From Nesterenkonia massiliensis (GTDB lineage Bacteria > Actinomycetota > Actinomycetes > Actinomycetales > Micrococcaceae), in assembly GCF_000455245.1 (NCBI RefSeq), contig NZ_HG005166.1:320195-366064 (forward strand): 45,870 nucleotides of DNA. Reading direction: 5' to 3'. Shown in pieces: positions 24,643 to 32,724 of the stretch; the first letter of the stretch is position 1; the number at the start of each line of letters is the position of its first letter. The notes under the pieces are model-generated. The model had not been told where the DNA came from. It saw nothing but the letters and a program-made list of their open reading frames with translations, and did no database searches. The position numbers and the translations under genes were made by a program.

Positions 24643-25227
24643 GTGCGCTGGGATGCACTCTTTGCTGACTTGGACGCTCAGTTGCAGGCGCAGGCGGATC
24701 AGCGATTCCAAGCTGAAGTGCAGCAGGCCCGTGAACTGGAGCGCTCTCAGCTGCTGCTGGCAGACCGACTGCGGGCCCACTTAGAGGATCAGCGATATGC
24801 CTCAGAACAGTTGAGTGTGCTGCTGCGCGGTGGCCGACGAATCACCTGCTGCTTGGAGACGGTGGGAGCGGATTGGATTGCAGGAAGTGCCGGTGTCCAC
24901 AGTCTGCTCATACCGCTGCCGGCGGTATTGATGGTGGAGAGTCTGGCCCGCACCGCCGCGCAGGAAACAAGTCCGACCCGCAGGCGCTTGACGATCGCGG
25001 CACCGCTGCGGGCGCTGATGAATGACCGAGCTGGGGTTGCCGTCTTTGGGGAGGGGGCCGACGGCGATGCTGAGCTGGCTGCCGGGCGGCTCATCGCCGT
25101 CGGCAAGGATCATTTTGATGTGCTGATGCCTGCCGCTGATGGTCACGCACCGGAGCGAGACGGGCGCAGTATTCGCACCATTCCGCTCAACGCCGTCGCG
25201 CTGATTCGCAGCCTAGCCGGAGCGTGA
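24643..25227 (+). CDS. conserved hypothetical protein (194 residues)
   Basis: Start GTG 24643 is preceded by AAGGGGG at ideal spacing. The frame is open upstream to 24559 but lacks coding character. The N-terminus (VRWDALFADLDAQLQAQADQ, RFQAEVQQARELERSQ) is a long amphipathic helix, probably a coiled coil, to about residue 50. The remainder has alternating beta-rich segments (ITCCLETVGADWIAGSAGVH, LIAVGKDHFDVLMP, IRTIPLNAVALIRSL), a pattern similar to small barrels. Homologs near secA occur in Micrococcaceae to my recollection, sometimes labelled fis-type regulators, but I see no DNA-binding motif. Cytoplasmic; function unknown. Confidence 0.75.
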   Translation: MRWDALFADLDAQLQAQADQRFQAEVQQARELERSQLLLADRLRAHLEDQRYASEQLSVLLRGGRRITCCLETVGADWIAGSAGVHSLLIPLPAVLMVESLARTAAQETSPTRRRLTIAAPLRALMNDRAGVAVFGEGADGDAELAAGRLIAVGKDHFDVLMPAADGHAPERDGRSIRTIPLNAVALIRSLAGA

Positions 25228-25290
25228 GGGCTGCATAGCCGGACTGGGGGTCTGAAGCCGGTGAGGTGTGAAGCAAGCGGCACAGCCGGT

Positions 25291-25518
25291 TTAACGCCCC
25301 GCGTGCTCCTGGGACGGGCTACTGGTGCTGCGCGACTCACGCTGGGCGGCGTACTGGCGCTCGATGTACTCATCCAGCTTCGCCTCCTCCACGCGCCACT
25401 GGCCGCGCCCGCCGATCTGGATTCCAACAATGTCTCCACTCTTGATCAGCGCCCGAGTTTGGGACATGGAGATGTTCAGGGCCTCGGCCACATCCGGAAG
25501 GGTCAGAAATTTACGCAT
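25291..25518 (-). CDS. small helix-turn-helix protein (excisionase/MerR-like fold)
   Basis: 75 residues from ATG 25518, which follows AAAGG at good spacing; a GTG two codons upstream is possible. MRKFLTLPDVAEALNISMSQ, TRALIKSGDIVGIQIGG and WRVEEAKLDEYIERQY form a winged helix-turn-helix of the helix_turn_helix_17/excisionase type. A short polar tail follows. Such proteins bind DNA as small regulators. There is no integrase, attachment site or phage gene nearby, so an excision role is not supported. It is divergent from the SAF-domain gene and could regulate the 145-bp AT-richer spacer between them. Confidence 0.85.
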   Translation of the reverse strand: MRKFLTLPDVAEALNISMSQTRALIKSGDIVGIQIGGRGQWRVEEAKLDEYIERQYAAQRESRSTSSPSQEHAGR

Positions 25519-25656
25519 AGCCACACCTTTCAGGGCATATCGGCTTTTTTGATGACATTTGCTTCTATTCTCGCATTGACGCTGCTCTGCGTGTTATTCC
25601 TCGTCTGCGTGTCATCACGTCTCATTTGAGCCCTATCGGTATCTGAAGGTTTCTAC

Positions 25657-25672
25657 TACTCTGGGCAGCGTG
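25657..25672 (+). promoter_or_regulatory. candidate leaderless promoter of the SAF-domain gene
   Basis: TACTCT (25657-25662) is followed by seven nt and GTG 25670. No ribosome site is obvious. It fits the recurrent TAnnnT-to-start spacing in this window. Confidence 0.4.
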
Positions 25673-26308
25673 ACGCAGAAACCCACTGATGTTCAGCGGC
25701 TCCGGCGCCCCTCATGGAGGGACCCGCGGTTACTCGGCGGAATCCTCATCGTGCTGCTCTCTACTGCCGCGGTGGTAGCCCTAGTGATGTCCCAGGACCG
25801 TACTACCGCCGTCTACGCGGCTGAACGCCAGCTCAGTACCGGAGACCAACTGAGCGACGACGACGTGCGCGTCGTCCATGTCCAGTTGGATGATCTGGCC
25901 GATCATTACCTCTCCGCAGCTGATCCGCTGCCTGCAGAGGGGCTTTTGCTTCGGGCTGTGCTGGAGGGGGAGCTCATTCCCCGCACCGCACTGGGGGAGA
26001 GCGATCCTGAGGGCAGACAGCCGGTGACAGTCAACGTGGAACAGGAACTGGCACGGGCCGTTCAGGTGGGACGGCGAGTCGATGTCTGGGCGGCCACTGC
26101 GGAATCGCCCACTGACGAGGCTGCAGTCGAGCGTCTGGTCACCGACGCTGAAGTCATCGATATTCGTGAAACCTCCTCCGCCTTCGGCAGTCAGTCCGCG
26201 GTCACCGTCGAGCTGTTGATCGAAGTCCCCGAGCTGCCGGACTTGCTCGCCGCCGAAGGCTCAGCAGCTGTGCTTTCGGTGTTGCCGGCCGGGACGCAGC
26301 AGCCATGA
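25670..26308 (+). CDS. SAF-domain, CpaB-like membrane protein
   Basis: 212 residues from GTG 25670. A basic N-terminus (RLRRPSWRDPR) precedes one membrane helix (LLGGILIVLLSTAAVVALVM, 21-40). An extracytoplasmic SAF domain follows (about 46-105: VYAAERQLSTGDQLSDDDVR, LLLRAVLEGELIPRTALG) with a CpaB/RcpC-like C-terminal portion (VTVNVEQELARAVQVGRRVD). In Flp/tad pili CpaB proteins assemble the outer channel. Here no pilin, prepilin peptidase or secretion ATPase is present, so this is an orphan. Its stop overlaps the CpaE-like ATG, giving a coupled pair. Confidence 0.82.
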   Translation: MTQKPTDVQRLRRPSWRDPRLLGGILIVLLSTAAVVALVMSQDRTTAVYAAERQLSTGDQLSDDDVRVVHVQLDDLADHYLSAADPLPAEGLLLRAVLEGELIPRTALGESDPEGRQPVTVNVEQELARAVQVGRRVDVWAATAESPTDEAAVERLVTDAEVIDIRETSSAFGSQSAVTVELLIEVPELPDLLAAEGSAAVLSVLPAGTQQP

Positions 26309-27831
26309 GTCGCTGCTCAGTGGTGACCATCGGCAGGCTTGCCGCTGACCATATTGCTGCGCTGGAGCGACTGCATACTTCGGTGACGGTGGATCGCCGG
26401 TGTGCGGATCTCGCGGAGCTCATTGCTGTAGCAGAGCTGCAACGGGCTGACGCTGCGTTGATCATCGGGGACACCGCGCCGCTGACTGCCTCGATGCTCA
26501 GCGGGCTGAGGCAGTGCGGAATCCGCGTGGTGGTGATCTCCGATGTCGCCCAGGAGCGCAGCCGGCTCAGCCGGCTCGGCGCCAGGTGCTTCAGCGATGA
26601 GGTGCAGGCCCAGACGCTGGCTGCTGCTCTACAAGGAAACGACGGCGCCACCGGTCCGGACGCAGAGGTGTCAGCCAGTGACGCTGAACCCAGTGTAGAT
26701 GAACCGCCTAGCCTTGCGGCAGCGCGTGGCGATCATCTGGCCCGTGAGTACAGTGGGGCTTTCCCAGAGAAGTCAGATCCGGCGCAGTCAGATCCACTGA
26801 GCGCCCAGGAAGACCCGGATTACCTCGATCTCAGCGGGAACCTGATGGAGATGGATCCGGCTGACGCCGAGGTCGCTGCGCATACTGCAGCCCAGACTTC
26901 TCAAGATATGAACCCTGGTGCAGATACCGACTCCGCTGCTTCCGGGCGGCGCGCCCCAGCAGGAGGACTACCGGGCATCACAGTGGTCTGGGGACCCGCG
27001 GGAGCCCCAGGGCGCACCACTGTCGCCGTCAATCTGGCTGCCGAGCTGGCCATGAGCAACGCCTCAGTGCTGTTGATCGACGCCGACGCCCACGCTTCGT
27101 CTGTTGCTGTACAGCTGGGGCTGCTCGAGGAATCTGCCGGACTCGCCCAAGCCTGTCGCGCCGCAGAGCTGGGCGGACTCGATGCTGACCGCCTGTCACA
27201 AGCCAAGACCACCGCGCAGTTGCAGGCTGCCGGACACAGCGCTGTGCTGCCGGTACTCACCGGCTTGCCGCGGGCCGAACGCTGGGCCGAACTGCGCCCA
27301 CGCGCACTGGAACGCGTGTTATCCCTGGCGCGCAGCCAGTACCAGCACGTGGTGGTGGATGTCAGCGCAGGCATCGAGGAGGACGAGGAGCTCAGTTTCG
27401 ACACCTCCGCACCCCAGCGCAACAGCGCCACCCTGACGGCGCTGCGTGAGGCAGATCAGGTGCTGGCGCTGGGAACAGCAGACGCGGTGGGGTTCTCCCG
27501 GCTGATCAAAGCCTGCGAGGAGTATCGTCACCGGCTGCCTCAGGCGCCCCAGCCCCAGGTCATCATCAATCAGCTGCGCACCTCCGCAGTGGGGCGCTCC
27601 CCGCGCAGACAGCTCACCGAAGCGTGGGAACAGCTCGCCGAGCAGAATCAACTACGGCACTTTCTGCCCTATGACCGGCAAGCCTGCGATGACGCGCTGC
27701 GCACCGGCCAGGTCCTAGCTGAGGCGGCACCCGAGTCGGCCCTGCGCCGGCAGCTGGCTGAACTTGCCGGGATCCAGCTGCCAGGGCGCCGTCGTCTGCG
27801 GATGTCTCGCCGTCGGGTCGCGGCGCGGTAG
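26305..27831 (+). CDS. CpaE-like MinD/ParA-family ATPase
   Basis: 508 residues. Residues 1-115 resemble an atypical receiver domain (VVTIGRLAADHIAALERLH, ADAALIIGDTAPLTASML, IRVVVISDVAQERSRLS). An acidic, low-complexity linker spans about 115-220. The C-terminal half is a deviant-Walker ATPase: VVWGPAGAPGRTTVAVNLAA near 232, LLIDADAHASSVAVQLGL, HVVVDVSAG. The P-loop has Arg (GRTT) where the ATP-contacting Lys of GKT is usual, and the deviant lysine near the loop start is also absent. CpaE proteins position tad pilus machinery, but no such genes are here. It overlaps the SAF-domain gene, which suggests a two-protein membrane/ATPase unit. Ends with a basic tail (GRRRLRMSRRRVAAR). Confidence 0.85.
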   Translation: MSRCSVVTIGRLAADHIAALERLHTSVTVDRRCADLAELIAVAELQRADAALIIGDTAPLTASMLSGLRQCGIRVVVISDVAQERSRLSRLGARCFSDEVQAQTLAAALQGNDGATGPDAEVSASDAEPSVDEPPSLAAARGDHLAREYSGAFPEKSDPAQSDPLSAQEDPDYLDLSGNLMEMDPADAEVAAHTAAQTSQDMNPGADTDSAASGRRAPAGGLPGITVVWGPAGAPGRTTVAVNLAAELAMSNASVLLIDADAHASSVAVQLGLLEESAGLAQACRAAELGGLDADRLSQAKTTAQLQAAGHSAVLPVLTGLPRAERWAELRPRALERVLSLARSQYQHVVVDVSAGIEEDEELSFDTSAPQRNSATLTALREADQVLALGTADAVGFSRLIKACEEYRHRLPQAPQPQVIINQLRTSAVGRSPRRQLTEAWEQLAEQNQLRHFLPYDRQACDDALRTGQVLAEAAPESALRRQLAELAGIQLPGRRRLRMSRRRVAAR

Positions 27832-27851
27832 TCCGGTGTGTGCCAGCCCGG

Positions 27852-27866
27852 TAGGCTGAAGGTATG
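27852..27866 (+). promoter_or_regulatory. candidate leaderless promoter of NAD-glutamate dehydrogenase
   Basis: TAGGCT (27852-27857), six nt (GAAGGT), then ATG 27864. GAAGGT could double as a weak ribosome site if transcription starts further upstream. Confidence 0.45.
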
Positions 27867-30800
27867 GCGGAGACAACGGCATTGTGGACAAGCGAAGACG
27901 CTGACCTAAAAGGCCTTACGGAGGCGTACTACGGGCATATCGCCGAGGAGGATCTGCGGCAGATCGGCCCCGATCAGCGTCGCGAAGGCGTCGCCGCCCA
28001 CGTGAAACTCGCAGCCCAGCGCAGCCCCGCAGCCCCTGCAATCTCGGTGACCACCGTTGGCCACCGCAGCGTGGTTCAGGTGGTCACAGAAGATATGCCG
28101 TACCTGGTGGATTCGGTGACCTCAGAGGTTACTCGCTGCGGTCATGCCATCTCGCTGGTGGTCCACCCCATCTTCCTAGCCTCTCGCAGCCTGGAGGATC
28201 AGAGCCTCAAGAGCGTCAAATCCGTGCCCACCCAAGGGCGTTCGCTCTCCTCCGGCGATACCCAGGCGCTGCCGTCGTTGGCTGAGATCCTCAATGAGAA
28301 CGACAAAACCCAGGTGGAATCCTGGATTGCCGTAGAGATTGACCGGGTCATCAGCCAGGAGCAGGGCGAGACTCTCATCAAGGGCCTGGCCCGGGTGCTT
28401 GACGATGTGTGCATCACCCACCGCGACCAGGATCGGATGATCGCCCAGGCCCGCAGTGCGGCCGCTGATATCCGTCAGCTCAGCAATGTGGAAGACCGTG
28501 ATGAGTCTGCCGAGCTGCTGGAGTGGATGGGTGAGGGCAACTTCCTCTTCCTGGGCTACCGCGAGTACCAGCTGATCGATGACAAGGACACGCTGCGCCT
28601 TGAGCCGCTGACCGGCACTGGCCTGGGGATCCTCTCCGACGTGGACGGCACTCCGCGCCCCAAGAGTTCCTCGGAGCTCTCGGCGGCAGGTCGTGAACGC
28701 GCCCACCAGCCGAAGGCGCTGGTGATCACCAAAGCCAATTCCCGCTCCACGGTGCGGCGTCGTACCTATATGGACTATGTGGCGGTGAAGACCTTCGACG
28801 AAGCTGGTGATGTCGTCGGTGAACGGCGATTCCTCGGACTGTTCAGCCAGCGGGCCTATACCCAGTCCATTTCGACCATTCCGCTGCTGCGCTCCCGTGC
28901 CAAGCAGCTGCTGGCCCGTTCCGGCTTCAGCCCGGACTCGCATTCCGGCAATGACCTGGTGCAGATCCTGGAGACCTATCCGCGCAATGAGCTGCTGCAG
29001 ATGGAGATCTCCGAGATCGAGGATGTGACGTGGCAGATCCTGCAGCTGCAGGAGCGTCGTCGGGTCAAGCTCTTCCTGCGCCAGGACCACTACGGGCGCT
29101 TCATGACAGCTCTGCTCTACCTGCCGCGCGACCGCTATAACACCGCCGTGCGCCGTCGGGTGGAGAACGAGCTGCTGAAGCATATCGACGCAGAATCCAT
29201 TGACTTCAATGTGCGGCTCTCAGATTCAGTACTGGCGCGCGTATTCTTCCGGATGCGGCTGCGCGAAGATGCCGCCCAGATGAGCATCAGCGCTGATGAG
29301 CTGCAGCAGCACCTGGCCCGGGCCATCCGCTCCTGGGGAGAAGGGATTGCCCAGGAGGCCAGCGAAGCCTACTCTGCAGCCCACGCCAGCCGGATCTCCT
29401 CGCGCTGGGGCGAGGCCTTCCCCGATGACTACCGGGTGCTCTACGAGGTGCCTGATGCGCTGCATGACGCCGCTGAGTTCGAGACCCTCGAAGCCCAGCC
29501 CGAGGCCGGACCGCGACTCTACTTCTATTCGCCGAAGGAAGAGGATCCAGCCGATATGAGGCTGAAGCTCTACCTCACCGAACCCAAGACGCTGACCGAC
29601 ACCCTGCCGGTCATCGATGACTTCGGGCTCTCCATCCTCGATGAGCGTTCCTACACGCTGACCACCGCCGATGAGCGCACCTTCTACCTTTATGACCTGG
29701 GGCTGTGCTATCCGACCAGCGCTGATCCCTACGAGACTATCGAGCTGTTCAAAGAGGCCTACAGCCATGTCCTCACCGGCCGAGCTGAATCCGATGTCTT
29801 CTCTCGCCTGGTGCTGCAGCTGAAGCTCAATATCCGCAAGGTCACCGTCCTGCGCGCCTACGCGAAGTACATGCGCCAGCTGGGCAGCCCGCATTCATAC
29901 GATTTCCTCGCCGAAGCGCTGCTGGCGAACCCGGAGGTGGCCACGGCGTTGATCGGCTACTTCACCGCGAAGTTCGACCCGCAGCTCGGTGGTGAGTCCG
30001 GTGCTGAATCCTCCCGCGACCAAGCCATGGAGGTCTGCCGGAAGAATGTGGTCGAGGCGCTGGAAGGTGTGAAGACTCTCGACGCCGACCGGGTGCTCTC
30101 CACCTTCCTGAATCTGATCGACGCCACCGATCGCACCAACCTCTATCAGGGCCAGGACTGGGTCTCACTGAAGCTGCGTCCGCAGGACATCGACTCCGCG
30201 CCCAAGCCTCGCCCAGCGCATGAAATCTGGGTCTACTCGCCGCAGGTGGAGGGCACGCATCTGCGCTTCGACAAGGTGGCGCGCGGCGGACTGCGCTGGT
30301 CTGATCGACAGGAAGACTTCCGCACCGAGGTCCTGGGTCTGGTGAAGGCGCAGATGACCAAGAACGCCGTCATCGTGCCTTCAGGTGCCAAGGGCGGGTT
30401 CTTCGCCAAACAGCTGCCCGATGCCCGTCAGGACCGCAGTGCCTGGTTCGAAGCCGGACGGGAGGCTTATAAGACCTTCATCCGAGCGTTGCTGGATATC
30501 ACCGATAACCAGGCGGAGGAGGACGGCAGCCTGCGGATCGTCCCGCCGCAGCATGTGGTCCGGCACGACGGTGATGACCCCTACCTGGTGGTGGCTGCGG
30601 ATAAGGGCACTGCCACGTTCTCCGACACTGCCAATGCCATCAGCGCCGAATACGGGCACTGGCTCGGCGATGCCTTCGCCTCGGGTGGCTCGGTGGGCTA
30701 TGACCATAAGGCCATGGGCATCACCGCCCGCGGTGCCTGGGAATCAGTGAAGTCGCATTTCTCCTCTCTGGGCGTGGACACTCAGAGTGAAGACTTCACC

Positions 30801-32696
30801 GTGGTCGGCATCGGTGACATGGGTGGTGACGTCTTCGGCAATGGCATGCTGCTCTCTGAGCACATCCGACTGGTGGCCGCGTTCAACCACCTGCACATCT
30901 TCATCGACCCCAACCCGGACTCCGCCGCCTCCTTCGCGGAACGGCGCAGGCTCTTCGAAGCTGACCGCTCAGGCTGGGATGCCTACAGCACAGAGCTGAT
31001 CTCCGCCGGCGGCGGTGTCTTCTCCCGCGATACTCGCAGTATCGAGATCACTGCCCAGATGCGGGATCGCTTCGGCATTTCCGACGACGTCGACGCGCTG
31101 ACTCCGCCGGAACTGATCAGTACCCTGCTGAAGGCTCCGGTAGATCTGCTCTACAACGGCGGCATCGGCACCTATGTGAAATCTTCGCAGGAGAGCCATG
31201 AGGATGTGGGGGACCGGGCCAATAACGGCATCCGTGTAGACGGCAGTCAGCTGCGCGCCAAGGTGGTGACCGAGGGTGGCAACCTGGGCCTGACGCAGGC
31301 CGGACGCATCGAGGCAGCACAGCACGGGGTGCTGCTGAACACTGATGCCATCGATAACTCTGCAGGGGTCGACTGCTCGGACCACGAGGTCAACATCAAG
31401 ATCCTGCTGGACCGGCTTGTGGATTCCGGCCACCTAGAAGCCCAACAGCGCAATGACCTGCTGCGTGAAATGACCGATGAAGTCGCCCAACTGGTGCTGC
31501 AGACCAATAAGGATCAAAACGTCTTGCTGCTGACTGACCGGCAGCGGCTCTCTGACTGGTCCCCCAGTTTCGGCCGACTGATCAGCTGGCTCGAACACAA
31601 CGCTGGACTCGATCGCAGGCTCGAGGTGCTGCCCACTGATGAGCAGATGAAGCAGCGCGCCGCAGACGGGATCCCACCGCTGACCGCCCCGGAGCTGTCG
31701 GTACTTGCCGCTTATGCCAAAATCCAGCTCAAGGGTGCTCTGGGCGCCTCCGATCTGCCGCAAGACCCCTGGTTCGCCGGCACTTTGGAGAGCTACTTTC
31801 CGGACCAGATCACTCAGCACTTCGCTCAACAGCTGCCGCGTCACCCGCTGGCCACCCAGATCATCAGCAACGAGATTGCCAATGATGTGGTCAATATGGG
31901 TGGCTCTACCTTCGTGTTCCGCACTGTGGAGGAGACCTTCGCCTCCGAAGCACAGGTGGTCCGTGCCTTCGTGATCGTCCGTGAGCTGTTCAAGCTTGAT
32001 GAGTTCGACGCCGCCATGCGCCAGCTGCCGGTGAGCTTCCCCACCGAGCTGTGGGCACCGATCTACGTTGATATGCGCCGGCTGCTTGACCGTGCGGTGC
32101 GCTGGTTCGTCAACCACGGCAGCCATGACCGCAGCATCGCCGAAGAGATCAGCCTCTACGCCCGGCACATTGAGCCGCTCTACGGCAAAGTGGAGTCGCT
32201 GCTGCGCGGGGCCGACGCCGAGCGGGTCGCTCGTCGTCGTGAAGAGGTCATTTCACACGGTATGGATGAGGAGCTCGCCGGCTGGCACTCCCAGCTCTTT
32301 GAGACCTTCTCCCTGCTGGACATTGCGGCACTGGCGCAGCAGCACGGGTTGGACTCGCACACTGTGGCGGAGATCTACTACACGGTGTACCACGACTTCG
32401 ACGTGGATCGACTGCTCAACCACATCACCGGACTGCCGCGGAAGGACAAATGGCAGGCCCTGGCACGCGGGGCTCAGCGTGATGATCTCTACTTCGCGCT
32501 GAAGGAGATCACGGAGTCGGTGCTCACCAGCGGCCATGAGGGCGACGCAGTGGAGCGCCTGCACAACTGGAAGCAGGCCCATGCTGGCGCTCTCAGCCGT
32601 GCTGAACGGCTGAAGGACGAGATCACCGGACGTGATCACAACATCGCCTCGATCACTGTGCTGCTGCGCCACCTCCGCGGACTCATAGGGACCTGA
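27864..32696 (+). CDS. large NAD-dependent glutamate dehydrogenase (about 180 kDa class)
   Basis: 1610 residues, the normal size of the L_180 class. It oxidises glutamate to 2-oxoglutarate and ammonium with NAD, a catabolic role at the carbon/nitrogen junction. Residues 1-700 form the N-terminal ACT-like regulatory region (VEDRDESAELLEWMGEGNFL, FLGYREYQLIDD). The catalytic region starts at about 800 (FDKVARGGLRWSDRQEDF, KAQMTKNAVIVPSGAKGGF). The Rossmann part contains VVGIGDMGGDVFGNGMLLSE, VVTEGGNLGLTQAGRIEAAQ and NSAGVDCSDHEVNIKILLD (around 1165), the family signature. The C-terminal 350 residues are helical. Activity in relatives is modulated by the GarA FHA protein and by amino acids. It is followed 28 bp later by pdtaS on the same strand. 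Confidence 0.97.
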   Translation: MAETTALWTSEDADLKGLTEAYYGHIAEEDLRQIGPDQRREGVAAHVKLAAQRSPAAPAISVTTVGHRSVVQVVTEDMPYLVDSVTSEVTRCGHAISLVVHPIFLASRSLEDQSLKSVKSVPTQGRSLSSGDTQALPSLAEILNENDKTQVESWIAVEIDRVISQEQGETLIKGLARVLDDVCITHRDQDRMIAQARSAAADIRQLSNVEDRDESAELLEWMGEGNFLFLGYREYQLIDDKDTLRLEPLTGTGLGILSDVDGTPRPKSSSELSAAGRERAHQPKALVITKANSRSTVRRRTYMDYVAVKTFDEAGDVVGERRFLGLFSQRAYTQSISTIPLLRSRAKQLLARSGFSPDSHSGNDLVQILETYPRNELLQMEISEIEDVTWQILQLQERRRVKLFLRQDHYGRFMTALLYLPRDRYNTAVRRRVENELLKHIDAESIDFNVRLSDSVLARVFFRMRLREDAAQMSISADELQQHLARAIRSWGEGIAQEASEAYSAAHASRISSRWGEAFPDDYRVLYEVPDALHDAAEFETLEAQPEAGPRLYFYSPKEEDPADMRLKLYLTEPKTLTDTLPVIDDFGLSILDERSYTLTTADERTFYLYDLGLCYPTSADPYETIELFKEAYSHVLTGRAESDVFSRLVLQLKLNIRKVTVLRAYAKYMRQLGSPHSYDFLAEALLANPEVATALIGYFTAKFDPQLGGESGAESSRDQAMEVCRKNVVEALEGVKTLDADRVLSTFLNLIDATDRTNLYQGQDWVSLKLRPQDIDSAPKPRPAHEIWVYSPQVEGTHLRFDKVARGGLRWSDRQEDFRTEVLGLVKAQMTKNAVIVPSGAKGGFFAKQLPDARQDRSAWFEAGREAYKTFIRALLDITDNQAEEDGSLRIVPPQHVVRHDGDDPYLVVAADKGTATFSDTANAISAEYGHWLGDAFASGGSVGYDHKAMGITARGAWESVKSHFSSLGVDTQSEDFTVVGIGDMGGDVFGNGMLLSEHIRLVAAFNHLHIFIDPNPDSAASFAERRRLFEADRSGWDAYSTELISAGGGVFSRDTRSIEITAQMRDRFGISDDVDALTPPELISTLLKAPVDLLYNGGIGTYVKSSQESHEDVGDRANNGIRVDGSQLRAKVVTEGGNLGLTQAGRIEAAQHGVLLNTDAIDNSAGVDCSDHEVNIKILLDRLVDSGHLEAQQRNDLLREMTDEVAQLVLQTNKDQNVLLLTDRQRLSDWSPSFGRLISWLEHNAGLDRRLEVLPTDEQMKQRAADGIPPLTAPELSVLAAYAKIQLKGALGASDLPQDPWFAGTLESYFPDQITQHFAQQLPRHPLATQIISNEIANDVVNMGGSTFVFRTVEETFASEAQVVRAFVIVRELFKLDEFDAAMRQLPVSFPTELWAPIYVDMRRLLDRAVRWFVNHGSHDRSIAEEISLYARHIEPLYGKVESLLRGADAERVARRREEVISHGMDEELAGWHSQLFETFSLLDIAALAQQHGLDSHTVAEIYYTVYHDFDVDRLLNHITGLPRKDKWQALARGAQRDDLYFALKEITESVLTSGHEGDAVERLHNWKQAHAGALSRAERLKDEITGRDHNIASITVLLRHLRGLIGT

Positions 32697-32724
32697 GGCT
32701 GAGGCTGGGTCGGAAGGAATACCG

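Noticed and set aside
25291-25518. Excisionase-like HTH as a sign of a mobile element
   Set aside because: No integrase, attachment repeats, phage genes or composition shift nearby; such small HTH proteins are common chromosomal regulators.
28176-29183. A 335-codon open frame opposite the glutamate dehydrogenase, and similar long frames opposite mtrB and lpqB
   Set aside because: All are antisense to well-supported genes and lack domains or start signals.
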